Shown: positions 1-5,562, counted from the stretch's first letter. The stretch is DNA of 6,036 bases from an uncultured Mesocricetibacter sp. (GCA_905373425.1 CAJPST010000133.1:1-6036); one strand, 5' to 3'. Notes: a model not told the origin generated them from the letters alone. Numbers and translations are program-made.

Positions 1-590
1 GTAGGGCGCTGAGTACGGATTTCATTGGTATGCCAGGCTTGGGCAATTAGTTGCAATAGACGGCGTTCAATCGCTTTTCGTTCTGCTTCGGTTAAATCAT
101 CATGTTCTAATTTACTGAGGCACTTATTAATTTCTACCTGCTTATGCACTAGAGAACGTCTTGTCACTTCTGTAGGATGTGCGGTTAATACCAATTCAAT
201 TAATAAATGCTCAATAGTTCTAACTACTTGTTCTTTCGTCACGTTTTGTGCTTTTAAACGTTTAAATAATGAAGCAGTCGACCGTTCCGAGGATACATCA
301 TCAACATGATGTCTGGATATGGTTTGATATTGTTCCGCGACATTAGTTAAATTTAAAAATTGATTGAATGCACGAGCCACCGGGATCACATTATCCGTGG
401 AAATATTCGCCAATATATCCAATAACTGATTACGTGATTTATCATCACCATTGCGGGAATTACGTGACAGCACACGGATATTCTCAATTAGCTCCAAAAT
501 GTCACTTCCTAAGGCATCACTAATGGTTTCTCCTAGAAAATGCCCTAACATATTGATGTTATTACGCATAACAGAATATTCTTGAATCAT
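1..590 (-). CDS. ppc: Phosphoenolpyruvate carboxylase, N-terminal part (cut by window edge)
   Basis: This cytosolic enzyme adds bicarbonate to phosphoenolpyruvate to make oxaloacetate, refilling the TCA cycle or its reductive branch. The first 196 codons of a protein of about 880 residues are visible; the rest lies beyond base 1. The N-terminus (MIQEYSVMRNNINMLGHFLG) aligns without gaps to the start of E. coli PEPC. The family signature VLTAHPTEVTRR is present, with its catalytic histidine at residue 138, the same number as in E. coli. The conserved QLIAQAWHTNEIR stretch ends the visible part. The start at 590 is chosen because it matches the family N-terminus and has a GGAG ribosome binding site at 600-603. 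No frameshift is seen. The gene is divergent from the small membrane ORF at 901. Confidence 0.97.
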   Translation of the reverse strand, partial: MIQEYSVMRNNINMLGHFLGETISDALGSDILELIENIRVLSRNSRNGDDKSRNQLLDILANISTDNVIPVARAFNQFLNLTNVAEQYQTISRHHVDDVSSERSTASLFKRLKAQNVTKEQVVRTIEHLLIELVLTAHPTEVTRRSLVHKQVEINKCLSKLEHDDLTEAERKAIERRLLQLIAQAWHTNEIRTQRP

Positions 591-632
591 AGAATTATCT
601 CCGATAAAAAGTGAAATATTTTTGATAACGTA

Positions 633-662
633 GATATAAACCAAAATAGTTAAAAAGGTCAA
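633..662 (-). promoter_or_regulatory. Putative sigma-70 promoter of ppc
   Basis: On the minus strand there is a -35 TTGACC (657-662), an 18-bp spacer and a -10 TATATC (633-638). This would start transcription roughly 35-40 bases upstream of the ppc start codon. The -35 is good and the -10 moderate. This is prediction from consensus only. Confidence 0.45.
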
Positions 663-738
663 ATATATTCCCCGTAAAAGATAAAATATTATATATTTAG
701 CAAAATAATTATTTAATTTCTAAGTTGTGTGGTAATTT

Positions 739-755
739 ATTAGATAAAATCTAAT
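739..755. repeat. Perfect 7-bp inverted repeat, possible operator
   Basis: ATTAGAT and ATCTAAT are separated by AAA, between the divergent promoters of ppc and the small ORF. The symmetry suits a dimeric regulator site, but I recognise no family consensus. In such AT-rich DNA a chance palindrome is possible. Confidence 0.3.
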
Positions 756-858
756 TAATCTAAAAATTGCAATGACTTTATATGATTTAAAACTATGACC
801 GGAAAGGTGGGTTTTTTACGATTTTTTCAGTTTAGCAATAGATTTGTGCAATAAGTAT

Positions 859-867
859 TGATAGAAT
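859..867 (+). promoter_or_regulatory. Putative extended -10 promoter for the small membrane ORF
   Basis: TGaTAGAAT fits an extended -10 element (TGn followed by a 4-5/6 match to TATAAT). It lies 33 bases before the ATG at 901. The -35 region (about 839-844, TAGATT) is poor, as is common for extended -10 promoters. Prediction only. Confidence 0.35.
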
Positions 868-900
868 GATTGAGATTTTAATTAATTTGAGAGGTTCACA

Positions 901-981
901 ATGAGTGATTTTGGCTATGCAATGATTATGGTTGTGTTTTCTTTGAGTATTGTTGTCGGATTATCGGTTTCCATTTTCTAA
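901..981 (+). CDS. 26-residue single-helix membrane protein, possibly YnhF-like
   Basis: A short ORF of 26 codons with an ATG preceded at the right distance by GAGAGG (889-894, 6-base gap). After MSDFG, with one acidic residue, residues 6-26 are almost wholly hydrophobic with no charge. This gives one inner-membrane helix ending at the C-terminus (IVVGLSVSIF). Its terminator (1008-1056) follows 26 bases after the stop. The MS-D start, single helix and IVVGL pattern recall the E. coli small protein YnhF (29 residues), but with so few residues this match is tentative. The function is unknown. Such proteins usually bind and tune larger membrane complexes. The supporting evidence is the RBS, the extended -10 promoter, the terminator and the non-random hydrophobic composition. 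Confidence 0.68.
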   Translation: MSDFGYAMIMVVFSLSIVVGLSVSIF

Positions 982-1007
982 GAAAAATATCATTAGAAAA
1001 AGCACAT

Positions 1008-1056
1008 AAAAACTGACCGCACTTTAGATTTTTAGTTTAAAGTGCGGTCAGTTTTT
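1008..1056. terminator. Bidirectional terminator built from paired DNA uptake signals
   Basis: A 19-bp perfect stem (1008-1026 with 1038-1056) and an 11-base loop. Each arm carries one uptake signal (1016-1024 and 1040-1048, in opposite orientation). A T-run follows on the plus strand (1052-1057) and an A-run (1008-1012) gives the U-tract on the minus strand. It therefore serves both the small ORF ending at 981 and can ending at 1071. Confidence 0.93.
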
Positions 1057-1070
1057 TAGCTGTTTTTCAA

Positions 1071-1745
1071 TTAGTCTTTACGAAATAAATCTTCTTCACT
1101 CATAGTTTGTAGACGAGCCATAGCATTGCGGTAAGAAATTTCTAAACTTTCACGGCTGGTTGCCAATACGCCCTGATCAATTAAAAAACCATCATTTACA
1201 TCATAAACCCAACCGTGCAATGATAATTTTTTTCCGGCTTCCCATGCAGATTGAATAATAGAGGAGCGGCCTAAATTATACACTTGCTCCGCCACATTAA
1301 TTTTAGTCAACATATCTGCTCGTTTTTCCGGCGATAGATTTCCAATTAAATGACTATGTTTAAACCAAATATCTCGAATATGCAGTAACCAATTGTTTAT
1401 TAAGCCTAAGTCTTGGTTTGTCATAGCTGCTTTAATACCGCCACAATTAGTATGGCCGCAAATAATAATATGCTCGATATTTAGCACATCTACTGCATAT
1501 TGCACAACAGAAAGGCAGTTTAAATCGGTGTGAATAACTTGATTAGCTACATTTCGATGAACAAACAGTTCACCTGGTTCTAAATTAGTTAATTTTTCTG
1601 CCGGGACACGACTATCCGAACAACCAATCCATAAATAATGCGGTGTTTGATGTTCCGCCAGTTCCTTGAAATAAGAAGAATTTTCTTCTTTCATACGAAT
1701 TGCCCAACTGTGATTGTTGGCAAATAACTGTTCAATCCGTTTCAT
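1071..1745 (-). CDS. can: Beta-class carbonic anhydrase, type II (allosteric)
   Basis: This zinc enzyme interconverts CO2 and bicarbonate in the cytosol and so feeds bicarbonate-using enzymes such as PEP carboxylase, biotin carboxylases and carbamoyl-phosphate synthase. It has 224 residues, close to the H. influenzae enzyme HICA. The zinc ligands Cys42, Asp44 (GCSDSR), His98 and Cys101 (GHTNCGG) are all present, and Arg46 pairs with Asp44. The noncatalytic bicarbonate site known from HICA is also intact: Trp39, Arg64 and Tyr181 fall at the same numbers. This predicts the inactive-at-low-pH, bicarbonate-inhibited type II behaviour. The start at 1745 has an AGGA ribosome binding site (1753-1756). 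The gene stands alone between its own promoter and the shared uptake-signal terminator. No anomalies are seen. Confidence 0.96.
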   Translation of the reverse strand: MKRIEQLFANNHSWAIRMKEENSSYFKELAEHQTPHYLWIGCSDSRVPAEKLTNLEPGELFVHRNVANQVIHTDLNCLSVVQYAVDVLNIEHIIICGHTNCGGIKAAMTNQDLGLINNWLLHIRDIWFKHSHLIGNLSPEKRADMLTKINVAEQVYNLGRSSIIQSAWEAGKKLSLHGWVYDVNDGFLIDQGVLATSRESLEISYRNAMARLQTMSEEDLFRKD

Positions 1746-1775
1746 TTTTCATTCCTAAAAATTTTAAGTTGCTAC

Positions 1776-1804
1776 AGTATATAAGAAAATTAGAGTAGAG
1801 CAAA
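1776..1804 (-). promoter_or_regulatory. Putative promoter of can
   Basis: On the minus strand there is a -10 TATACT (1776-1781, 5/6 to consensus), a 17-bp spacer and a weak -35 TTTGCT (1799-1804). This would give a short leader of about 25 bases before the can start codon. Consensus-based prediction. Confidence 0.4.
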
Positions 1805-1871
1805 GTAGCTAACACATCTTATGAAAGTTAAATCACGTAAGAATAATTAAAAACGTAATTTCTTCATAATT

Positions 1872-1906
1872 CCTACATCAGAATTCATTTTTTTAAATTC
1901 TGTAGG
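1872..1906. repeat. AT-rich imperfect inverted repeat (hairpin)
   Basis: CCTACA (1872-1877) pairs with TGTAGG (1901-1906). After a 3-base bulge, GAATT (1881-1885) pairs with AATTC (1896-1900) around a T-rich loop. Neither strand has a U-run after the stem, so it is not an obvious terminator. It lies 75 bp from dif and upstream of can. Role unknown. Confidence 0.5.
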
Positions 1907-1980
1907 TTTAAAAAATTTTAATCCTAAGAAATAAACAGTAGAAAAGATATTACCAGTAACCATAGTCACTTTAATATTTA

Positions 1981-2008
1981 ATTTAACATAATATACATTA
2001 TGCGAAAT
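1981..2008 (-). other. dif: dif, the XerC/XerD chromosome dimer resolution site
   Basis: dif is the 28-bp site in the terminus where XerC and XerD, activated by FtsK, resolve chromosome dimers at division. Read on the plus strand, the XerD arm ATTTAACATAA is at 1981-1991, the 6-bp centre TATACA at 1992-1997, and the XerC arm TTATGCGAAAT at 1998-2008. On the minus strand the XerD arm (11/11) and the centre TGTATA (6/6) are identical to E. coli dif. The XerC arm ATTTCGCATAA matches 8 of 11, with the inner CGCATAA fully kept. That is 25 of 28 bases. The outer XerC arm bases are the ones that usually vary between species. It sits in the longest gene-free stretch of the window, between can and the small secreted-protein gene. 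A match this long in this symmetric form is very unlikely by chance. Confidence 0.93.
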
Positions 2009-2095
2009 TAGTTATCAGGTAAGTGAAAACTACGGGTTAAGAAAATCACAGAGTTATCAACAGGCACTATTTACTGGTTAGGCAGTACAAAACAA

Positions 2096-2117
2096 CGCAT
2101 AGGCGCGCCATAATGCG
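2096..2117. repeat. GC-rich imperfect palindrome near dif
   Basis: The 8-bp palindrome GGCGCGCC (2102-2109) is flanked by inverted CGCAT (2096-2100) and ATGCG (2113-2117). The inner flanks resemble the CGCATA part of the XerC arm of dif. It stands out in AT-rich DNA 88 bp from dif. Function unknown. Confidence 0.45.
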
Positions 2118-2180
2118 ATTATTTTAATAAAGTTATACAGGCCTAGGGATTTTTGTAAAAGGATTTGTAAAGCGCATTTT

Positions 2181-2378
2181 ATAGATTGTTTTCTTCTGTA
2201 TTTGTTATCATTTGCTTAAATTTTGCGGATTCGGCGTTAAAAGATATAATCTGAGGTAACAGAAACCGCACTTTTATCACTTACTGCACCTGAAAGTTCT
2301 AAGGCTGATAAAATGAATAAAGTAGCTGATAAAACAGTGAGATTAAAAAACAAGAAGCTAGTAACTTGAAAGATTTGT
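2181..2378 (+). pseudogene. Possible decayed small secreted-protein gene
   Basis: There is no intact ORF here, but two adjacent frames read like protein. The first frame (from about 2181 to the stop at 2252-2254) gives a signal-peptide-like stretch LFSSVFVIICLNFADSALKD. The next frame (2250-2378) continues as a charged segment ending in KTVRLKNKKLVT. A one-base change near 2245-2250 would join them. The layout (hydrophobic start, then a lysine-rich tail) resembles the intact gene at 2485. There is no clear start codon, and one uptake signal lies within (2265-2273). In AT-rich DNA such reading can be chance, so this is a weak call. Confidence 0.22.
2265..2273 (-). other. DNA uptake signal sequence, isolated copy
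   Basis: This is a perfect complement of AAGTGCGGT, followed by extra T's as in the extended consensus. Unlike the other copies in the window it is not part of a terminator-like hairpin. The natural-transformation machinery of Pasteurellaceae prefers DNA carrying this motif. Confidence 0.9.
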
Positions 2379-2484
2379 AGTTTAAATTAACAAAAAAAGC
2401 TATCATACAGAGGATCTGATATCGTGCATTTTTTGATTGAAAACATACAAAAAGAATAACCATCATAGATAAAGGCGGAAACTT

Positions 2485-2688
2485 ATGTTTAAACAAAGAC
2501 TTATTACAATAATAATAGTATTGTTATCAATACAGATAGCAAACGGGAAAGAATTAAAAGAAAAATACAACGAAGTGGCAAACGTAAGCACAAAAAGGAT
2601 TGAAAAACAAACAATCACAATTCAAACAGAAAAACAAAAAGAGCAACCGCAAAAAGCAAAATTAGAAAAAGTAAAAAGCAAAAAATAG
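2485..2688 (+). CDS. Small lysine/glutamine-rich secreted protein, unknown function
   Basis: A 67-residue ORF with a good ribosome binding site (AAGGCGG, 2472-2478) before the ATG. Residues 1-21 form a classical signal peptide: MFKQR, then the hydrophobic core LITIIIVLLSIQI, then ANG with Ala at -3 and Gly at -1. Cleavage would leave a 46-residue mature peptide rich in Lys, Glu and Gln, strongly basic and without cysteine. It is probably disordered or a single helix in the periplasm or outside. I do not recognise the family. Codon use is strongly A-rich. The gene points toward the lipoprotein gene on the other strand, and no clear terminator follows it. A basic secreted peptide could bind nucleic acid, cell wall or LPS, but nothing in the sequence decides this. 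Confidence 0.62.
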   Translation: MFKQRLITIIIVLLSIQIANGKELKEKYNEVANVSTKRIEKQTITIQTEKQKEQPQKAKLEKVKSKK

Positions 2689-2761
2689 CGGGTGTAACAG
2701 AACTTCATTTATCCTCGAGTGTTAAAGGTTTTTAAGCGTATTATTAATTTTTTTCATTCAT

Positions 2762-2803
2762 AAAAAATACCTGTTGCTGAATGTATCATCCAGAAACAGG
2801 TAT
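2762..2803 (-). terminator. Rho-independent terminator of the lipoprotein gene
   Basis: A perfect 9-bp stem (ATACCTGTT at 2767-2775 with AACAGGTAT at 2795-2803) encloses further short pairings (CTG 2777-2779 with CAG 2791-2793; ATG 2781-2783 with CAT 2787-2789). On the minus strand a U-run follows (A's at 2762-2766). It lies 41 bases after the lipoprotein stop codon. Confidence 0.82.
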
Positions 2804-2843
2804 AATTTAACTATGTTCTTCAGTTTAAATTGGTTGCTACTGT

Positions 2844-3419
2844 CTACTGTCTTCTTAATTTGTCATTTTCATGGCGAATTTCGTTGTATTTTCTCGTATC
2901 CGCATTAATTTCTTTTACTACATTATCTTCTAGTTCACCAAGTTCTTTGTTAACTATGTTAATGGCTTGATTACGTTGATTGATCATTTTCAATCTGGTT
3001 TCGTTTGTCACTTTTGTTGTAACGTATTTAGTAGATTCTAAAATTAATTCAGAAAGCGTTTTGAAACCTTCTATGCCTTTCGTTTTTAAAGCAGAAAAAC
3101 GAGTATCGGTAAATTGAATAGCATTTAAACGGTTCGAAACATCTGAAAATTCTTTAGCTAAAGTTTCATACATGCCGATTACTTTATCTGGATCTTTTTC
3201 AGAGCGTATAATGCTTAGCGTTGAATTCATGTTTTTAATTGTTTTATTTGCCGAATCACGCCATTCTTTATATTTTTCAAAATCTGATTTTACAGTCTCA
3301 TAAGCTACCTTTGCTTGCTCCTCTGCTGCAATTTGTTCTTTGCTTGGTCCTTTTGGGCCACAAGCGGTCAAAATGCTAAAACTCAGTGCGGTAACCAATA
3401 ATTTAGTTGTTAGTTTCAT
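2844..3419 (-). CDS. Coiled-coil lipoprotein, unknown function
   Basis: A 191-residue protein with a type II signal peptide: MKLTTK, a hydrophobic core, and the lipobox LTAC with the lipidated cysteine at residue 20. Gly at +2 of the mature chain (CGPKG) is not an inner-membrane retention signal, so outer-membrane anchoring is expected. The mature part (172 residues) is highly charged and helical, with heptad-like stretches around residues 28-70 and 140-191. It has no further cysteine and no recognisable enzyme motif. The start at 3419 has an AAGGA ribosome binding site (3427-3431) with a 7-base gap. It has its own promoter and terminator, so it is a single-gene unit, although it lies downstream of thrS on the same strand. 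I do not recognise the family. Confidence 0.88.
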   Translation of the reverse strand: MKLTTKLLVTALSFSILTACGPKGPSKEQIAAEEQAKVAYETVKSDFEKYKEWRDSANKTIKNMNSTLSIIRSEKDPDKVIGMYETLAKEFSDVSNRLNAIQFTDTRFSALKTKGIEGFKTLSELILESTKYVTTKVTNETRLKMINQRNQAINIVNKELGELEDNVVKEINADTRKYNEIRHENDKLRRQ

Positions 3420-3455
3420 TTATATTTCCTTGATTTTAAAATAAAAAGTAGATGT

Positions 3456-3485
3456 ATTTTAGCGTAGTTTATTTCAAATAGTAAA
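3456..3485 (-). promoter_or_regulatory. Putative promoter of the lipoprotein gene
   Basis: On the minus strand there is a -35 TTTACT (3480-3485), an 18-bp spacer and a -10 TAAAAT (3456-3461). It lies between the thrS terminator and the lipoprotein start, giving a leader of about 30 bases. Consensus-based prediction. Confidence 0.45.
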
Positions 3486-3543
3486 GTGCAAGATCTAAAA
3501 GTGTTATATGTTTGCCCTATTCTTTTTGGTAAGCCTGAAAAAT

Positions 3544-3575
3544 AAAAATGCGGCCAAATCTGACCGCACTTTTTT
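3544..3575 (-). terminator. Rho-independent terminator of thrS, containing an uptake signal
   Basis: TGCGG (3549-3553) pairs with CCGCA (3564-3568). After a one-base bulge, A-run 3544-3548 pairs with T-run 3570-3574. On the minus strand the transcript ends in a U-tract from the A's at 3544-3548 and just beyond. The uptake signal is at 3563-3571. The hairpin begins 13 bases after the thrS stop codon. Confidence 0.87.
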
Positions 3576-3587
3576 ATGTTACTACAA

Positions 3588-5519
3588 CTACTCTTCGCCT
3601 AATAATTTCAGCTCTCTTTCTCTGACTTGTTTTTTCAGAATTTCGACAAATTCTTCTACTGAGAAGGAGCCTAAATCTGTACCTTTTCTGGTACGTACAG
3701 CGATTTTCCCTTCAGCGATTTCTTTATCACCGCAAACGAGCATATAAGGGACTCGACGCAGTGTGTGTTCGCGAATTTTGAAACCGATTTTTTCATTGCG
3801 CAGATCGGATTTAACACGCAATCCGGCATCGGAAAGTGTTTTTACTACGCGTTGAACATAGTCAGCTTGGCTGTCGGTAATATTCAGCACGACCGCTTGG
3901 ACCGGAGCAAGCCAACTTGGAAAGAACCCAGCATACTCTTCGGTGATAATACCGATAAAACGTTCGATCGAACCTAAAATTGCACGGTGAATCATTACCG
4001 GTGTACGGCGGTCATTATCTTCTGCTACATAAGAAGCATTCAAGCGTCCAGGTAAAGCGAAATCAAGTTGAATGGTACCGCATTGCCATTCGCGATCTAA
4101 ACAGTCACGTAGGGCGAACTCAATCTTTGGTCCATAGAATGCACCCTCACCTTCCTGAATTTCGTATTCTAGTCCATTATGACGTAACGCATTGGCTAAA
4201 CCTTCTTCTGCACGATCCCACATATCGTCCGCACCAATCCGTTTTTCCGGTCTGGTAGATAATTTCACCGCAATATTCGTGAAACCAAAAGTGCTGTAAA
4301 TATCATAAACCATTCTAATACAAGATGTTACTTCACTTTCAATTTGTTCTTCGGTACAGAAAATATGCGCATCATCTTGCGTAAATCCGCGTACACGCAT
4401 TAAACCGTGTAAAGAACCGGAAGGCTCATTGCGGTGACAAGAACCGAATTCAGCCATACGAATTGGTAAATCACGATAAGATTTTAAGCCTTGATTAAAA
4501 ATCTGAACGTGCCCCGGACAATTCATCGGCTTAATGGCATATTCGCGGTTTTCCGATTGTGTAGTAAACATTAGATCTGCATAATTTTGCCAGTGTCCCG
4601 TACGCTCCCACAGTACGCGATCCATCATGAATGGTCCTTTGACCTCCTGATAGTCATATTCTTTCAGTTTTGTGCGTACGAACGTCTCTAGTTCTCTGAA
4701 AATAGTCCAACCGTCATTGTGCCAGAAAACCATACCAGGTGCTTCTTCTTGCATATGATATAGATCTAGCGTCTTACCAATTTTACGGTGATCGCGTTTT
4801 GCCGCTTCTTCCAATCTATGAAGGTAATCGGCAAGTTGTTTTTTATCTGCCCACGCTGTGCCATAGATACGCTGTAACATTTTATTTTTGCTGTCTCCGC
4901 GCCAGTATGCTCCGGCCACTTTCATTAATTTAAAATGATGACAGAAACGCATATTCGGCACATGTGGGCCACGGCACATATCGATATATTCTTCATGATG
5001 ATAAAGCGCAGGACTGTCTGTTTTTGCGATATTTTCATCTAAAATCGCCATTTTGTACGGTTCGCTGCGTACTTCAAAAGTATCCCTAGCTTCCTGCCAG
5101 CTCACTCGTTTTTTTACGACGTCATAATTGGTTTTGGCTAATTCTAACATCCGTTTTTCAAGCGCATCCAAATCTTCCTGCGTTAAAGAGCGGTCTAAAT
5201 CTATATCATAATAAAAGCCATTGTCGATAGTCGGGCCGATAGCCATTTTGACATCAGGGAAAAGCTGTTTAATCGCATGTCCAAGTAAATGAGCTGTTGA
5301 ATGGCGGATGATTTCCAAGCCGTCTTCATCTTTTGCAGTAATAATTTCCAGCGTACTATCTTGTTCGATAATATCGCAAGCATCGCGACGTTCACCGTTC
5401 ACTCGTCCCGCAATAGTTGCTTTGGCAAGACCTGCGCCGATATTTTGTGCAACTTCAAGAACGGAAACCGGGTGATCAAATTGACGTTGTGAACCGTCAG
5501 GTAAAGTAATAATTGGCAT
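3588..5519 (-). CDS. thrS: Threonyl-tRNA synthetase
   Basis: This cytosolic class II synthetase charges tRNA-Thr and clears mischarged Ser-tRNA-Thr. At 643 residues it is one longer than E. coli ThrRS and aligns along the whole length. The order is a TGS domain (1 to about 62), an editing domain with His73, His77, Cys182 and His186 all present, a catalytic core with zinc ligands Cys334, His385 and His511, motif 2 Arg363 and motif 3 Arg520, then the anticodon-binding domain (about 535-643). The start at 5519 (MPIITLPDGS) is chosen because it matches the family start and has an AAGGA ribosome binding site (5527-5531) 7 bases away. An in-frame ATG at 5546 has no such site and lies inside the leader hairpin. 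Unlike E. coli, infC-rpmI-rplT do not follow: a terminator and a lipoprotein gene do. The leader predicts autogenous translational control. Confidence 0.99.
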   Translation of the reverse strand: MPIITLPDGSQRQFDHPVSVLEVAQNIGAGLAKATIAGRVNGERRDACDIIEQDSTLEIITAKDEDGLEIIRHSTAHLLGHAIKQLFPDVKMAIGPTIDNGFYYDIDLDRSLTQEDLDALEKRMLELAKTNYDVVKKRVSWQEARDTFEVRSEPYKMAILDENIAKTDSPALYHHEEYIDMCRGPHVPNMRFCHHFKLMKVAGAYWRGDSKNKMLQRIYGTAWADKKQLADYLHRLEEAAKRDHRKIGKTLDLYHMQEEAPGMVFWHNDGWTIFRELETFVRTKLKEYDYQEVKGPFMMDRVLWERTGHWQNYADLMFTTQSENREYAIKPMNCPGHVQIFNQGLKSYRDLPIRMAEFGSCHRNEPSGSLHGLMRVRGFTQDDAHIFCTEEQIESEVTSCIRMVYDIYSTFGFTNIAVKLSTRPEKRIGADDMWDRAEEGLANALRHNGLEYEIQEGEGAFYGPKIEFALRDCLDREWQCGTIQLDFALPGRLNASYVAEDNDRRTPVMIHRAILGSIERFIGIITEEYAGFFPSWLAPVQAVVLNITDSQADYVQRVVKTLSDAGLRVKSDLRNEKIGFKIREHTLRRVPYMLVCGDKEIAEGKIAVRTRKGTDLGSFSVEEFVEILKKQVRERELKLLGEE

Positions 5520-5531
5520 TTGTTTATCCTT

Positions 5532-5562
5532 ACAGTGGTAACCCATACGAGAGGTTACTTGT
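5532..5562 (-). promoter_or_regulatory. thrS translational operator hairpin, tRNA-Thr anticodon-arm mimic
   Basis: In the mRNA, GUAACCU (5558-5552) pairs with GGGUUAC (5544-5538) as a 7-bp stem closing a 7-base loop CUCGUAU (5551-5545). Numbered like tRNA, the loop has U33, anticodon C34-G35-U36 and A37. CGU is the anticodon of a threonine tRNA. The stem extends by three pairs (5562-5560 with 5534-5532) across an internal loop and ends next to the ribosome binding site. The CGU lies at -30 to -28 from the start codon. E. coli thrS has the equivalent CGU at about -32 to -30, where ThrRS binding blocks ribosomes. The structure is seen directly; the function is inferred by analogy. Confidence 0.82.

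Larger units (their letters stand above)
591..900. other. Divergent intergenic region between ppc and the small membrane ORF
   Basis: About 310 bp of very AT-rich DNA. It holds the predicted ppc promoter, the predicted small-ORF promoter, and a perfect 7-bp inverted repeat with a 3-base centre (ATTAGAT at 739-745, ATCTAAT at 749-755), followed by another ATCTAA at 758-763. A G-rich patch at 799-811 ends in a T-run (812-817), but its hairpin potential is only about 3 bp, so I do not call a terminator. I see no other gene on either strand. Confidence 0.6.
1746..2484. other. Gene-poor region around dif
   Basis: About 740 bp with no convincing intact gene. From left to right it holds the can promoter, an AT-rich hairpin (1872-1906), the dif site (1981-2008), a small inverted repeat (TACTG at 2072-2076, CAGTA at 2083-2087), a GC-rich imperfect palindrome (2096-2117), and a possible decayed reading frame (about 2181-2378) with one isolated uptake signal (2265-2273). 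I see no tRNA, integrase or transposase here, and no second dif copy. Confidence 0.7.

Noticed and set aside
25..309. 94-residue plus-strand ORF
   Set aside because: It is antisense to ppc, which is certain from its alignment, and it has no ribosome binding site.
2054..2062. DnaA-box-like TTATCAACA near dif
   Set aside because: It has one mismatch at a core position, is a single copy, and an origin is not expected beside dif.
2009..2484. An integrated Xer-dependent phage or element next to dif
   Set aside because: No second dif copy, no replication or coat genes and no transposase are seen; only small orphan ORFs, which is not enough to call an element.
2299..2496. 65-residue hydrophobic minus-strand ORF opposite the small secreted-protein region
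   Set aside because: It starts with TTG, has no ribosome binding site, and its hydrophobic composition follows from the A-rich plus strand; it overlaps the start of the better-supported gene at 2485.
3384..3392. CAGTGCGGT inside the lipoprotein gene as an uptake signal
   Set aside because: It matches 8 of 9 bases only, so it is not counted with the perfect copies.
5520..5546. Longer thrS start at 5546
   Set aside because: The family start and the AAGGA site both support 5519; the upstream ATG lies in the operator loop and has no Shine-Dalgarno.
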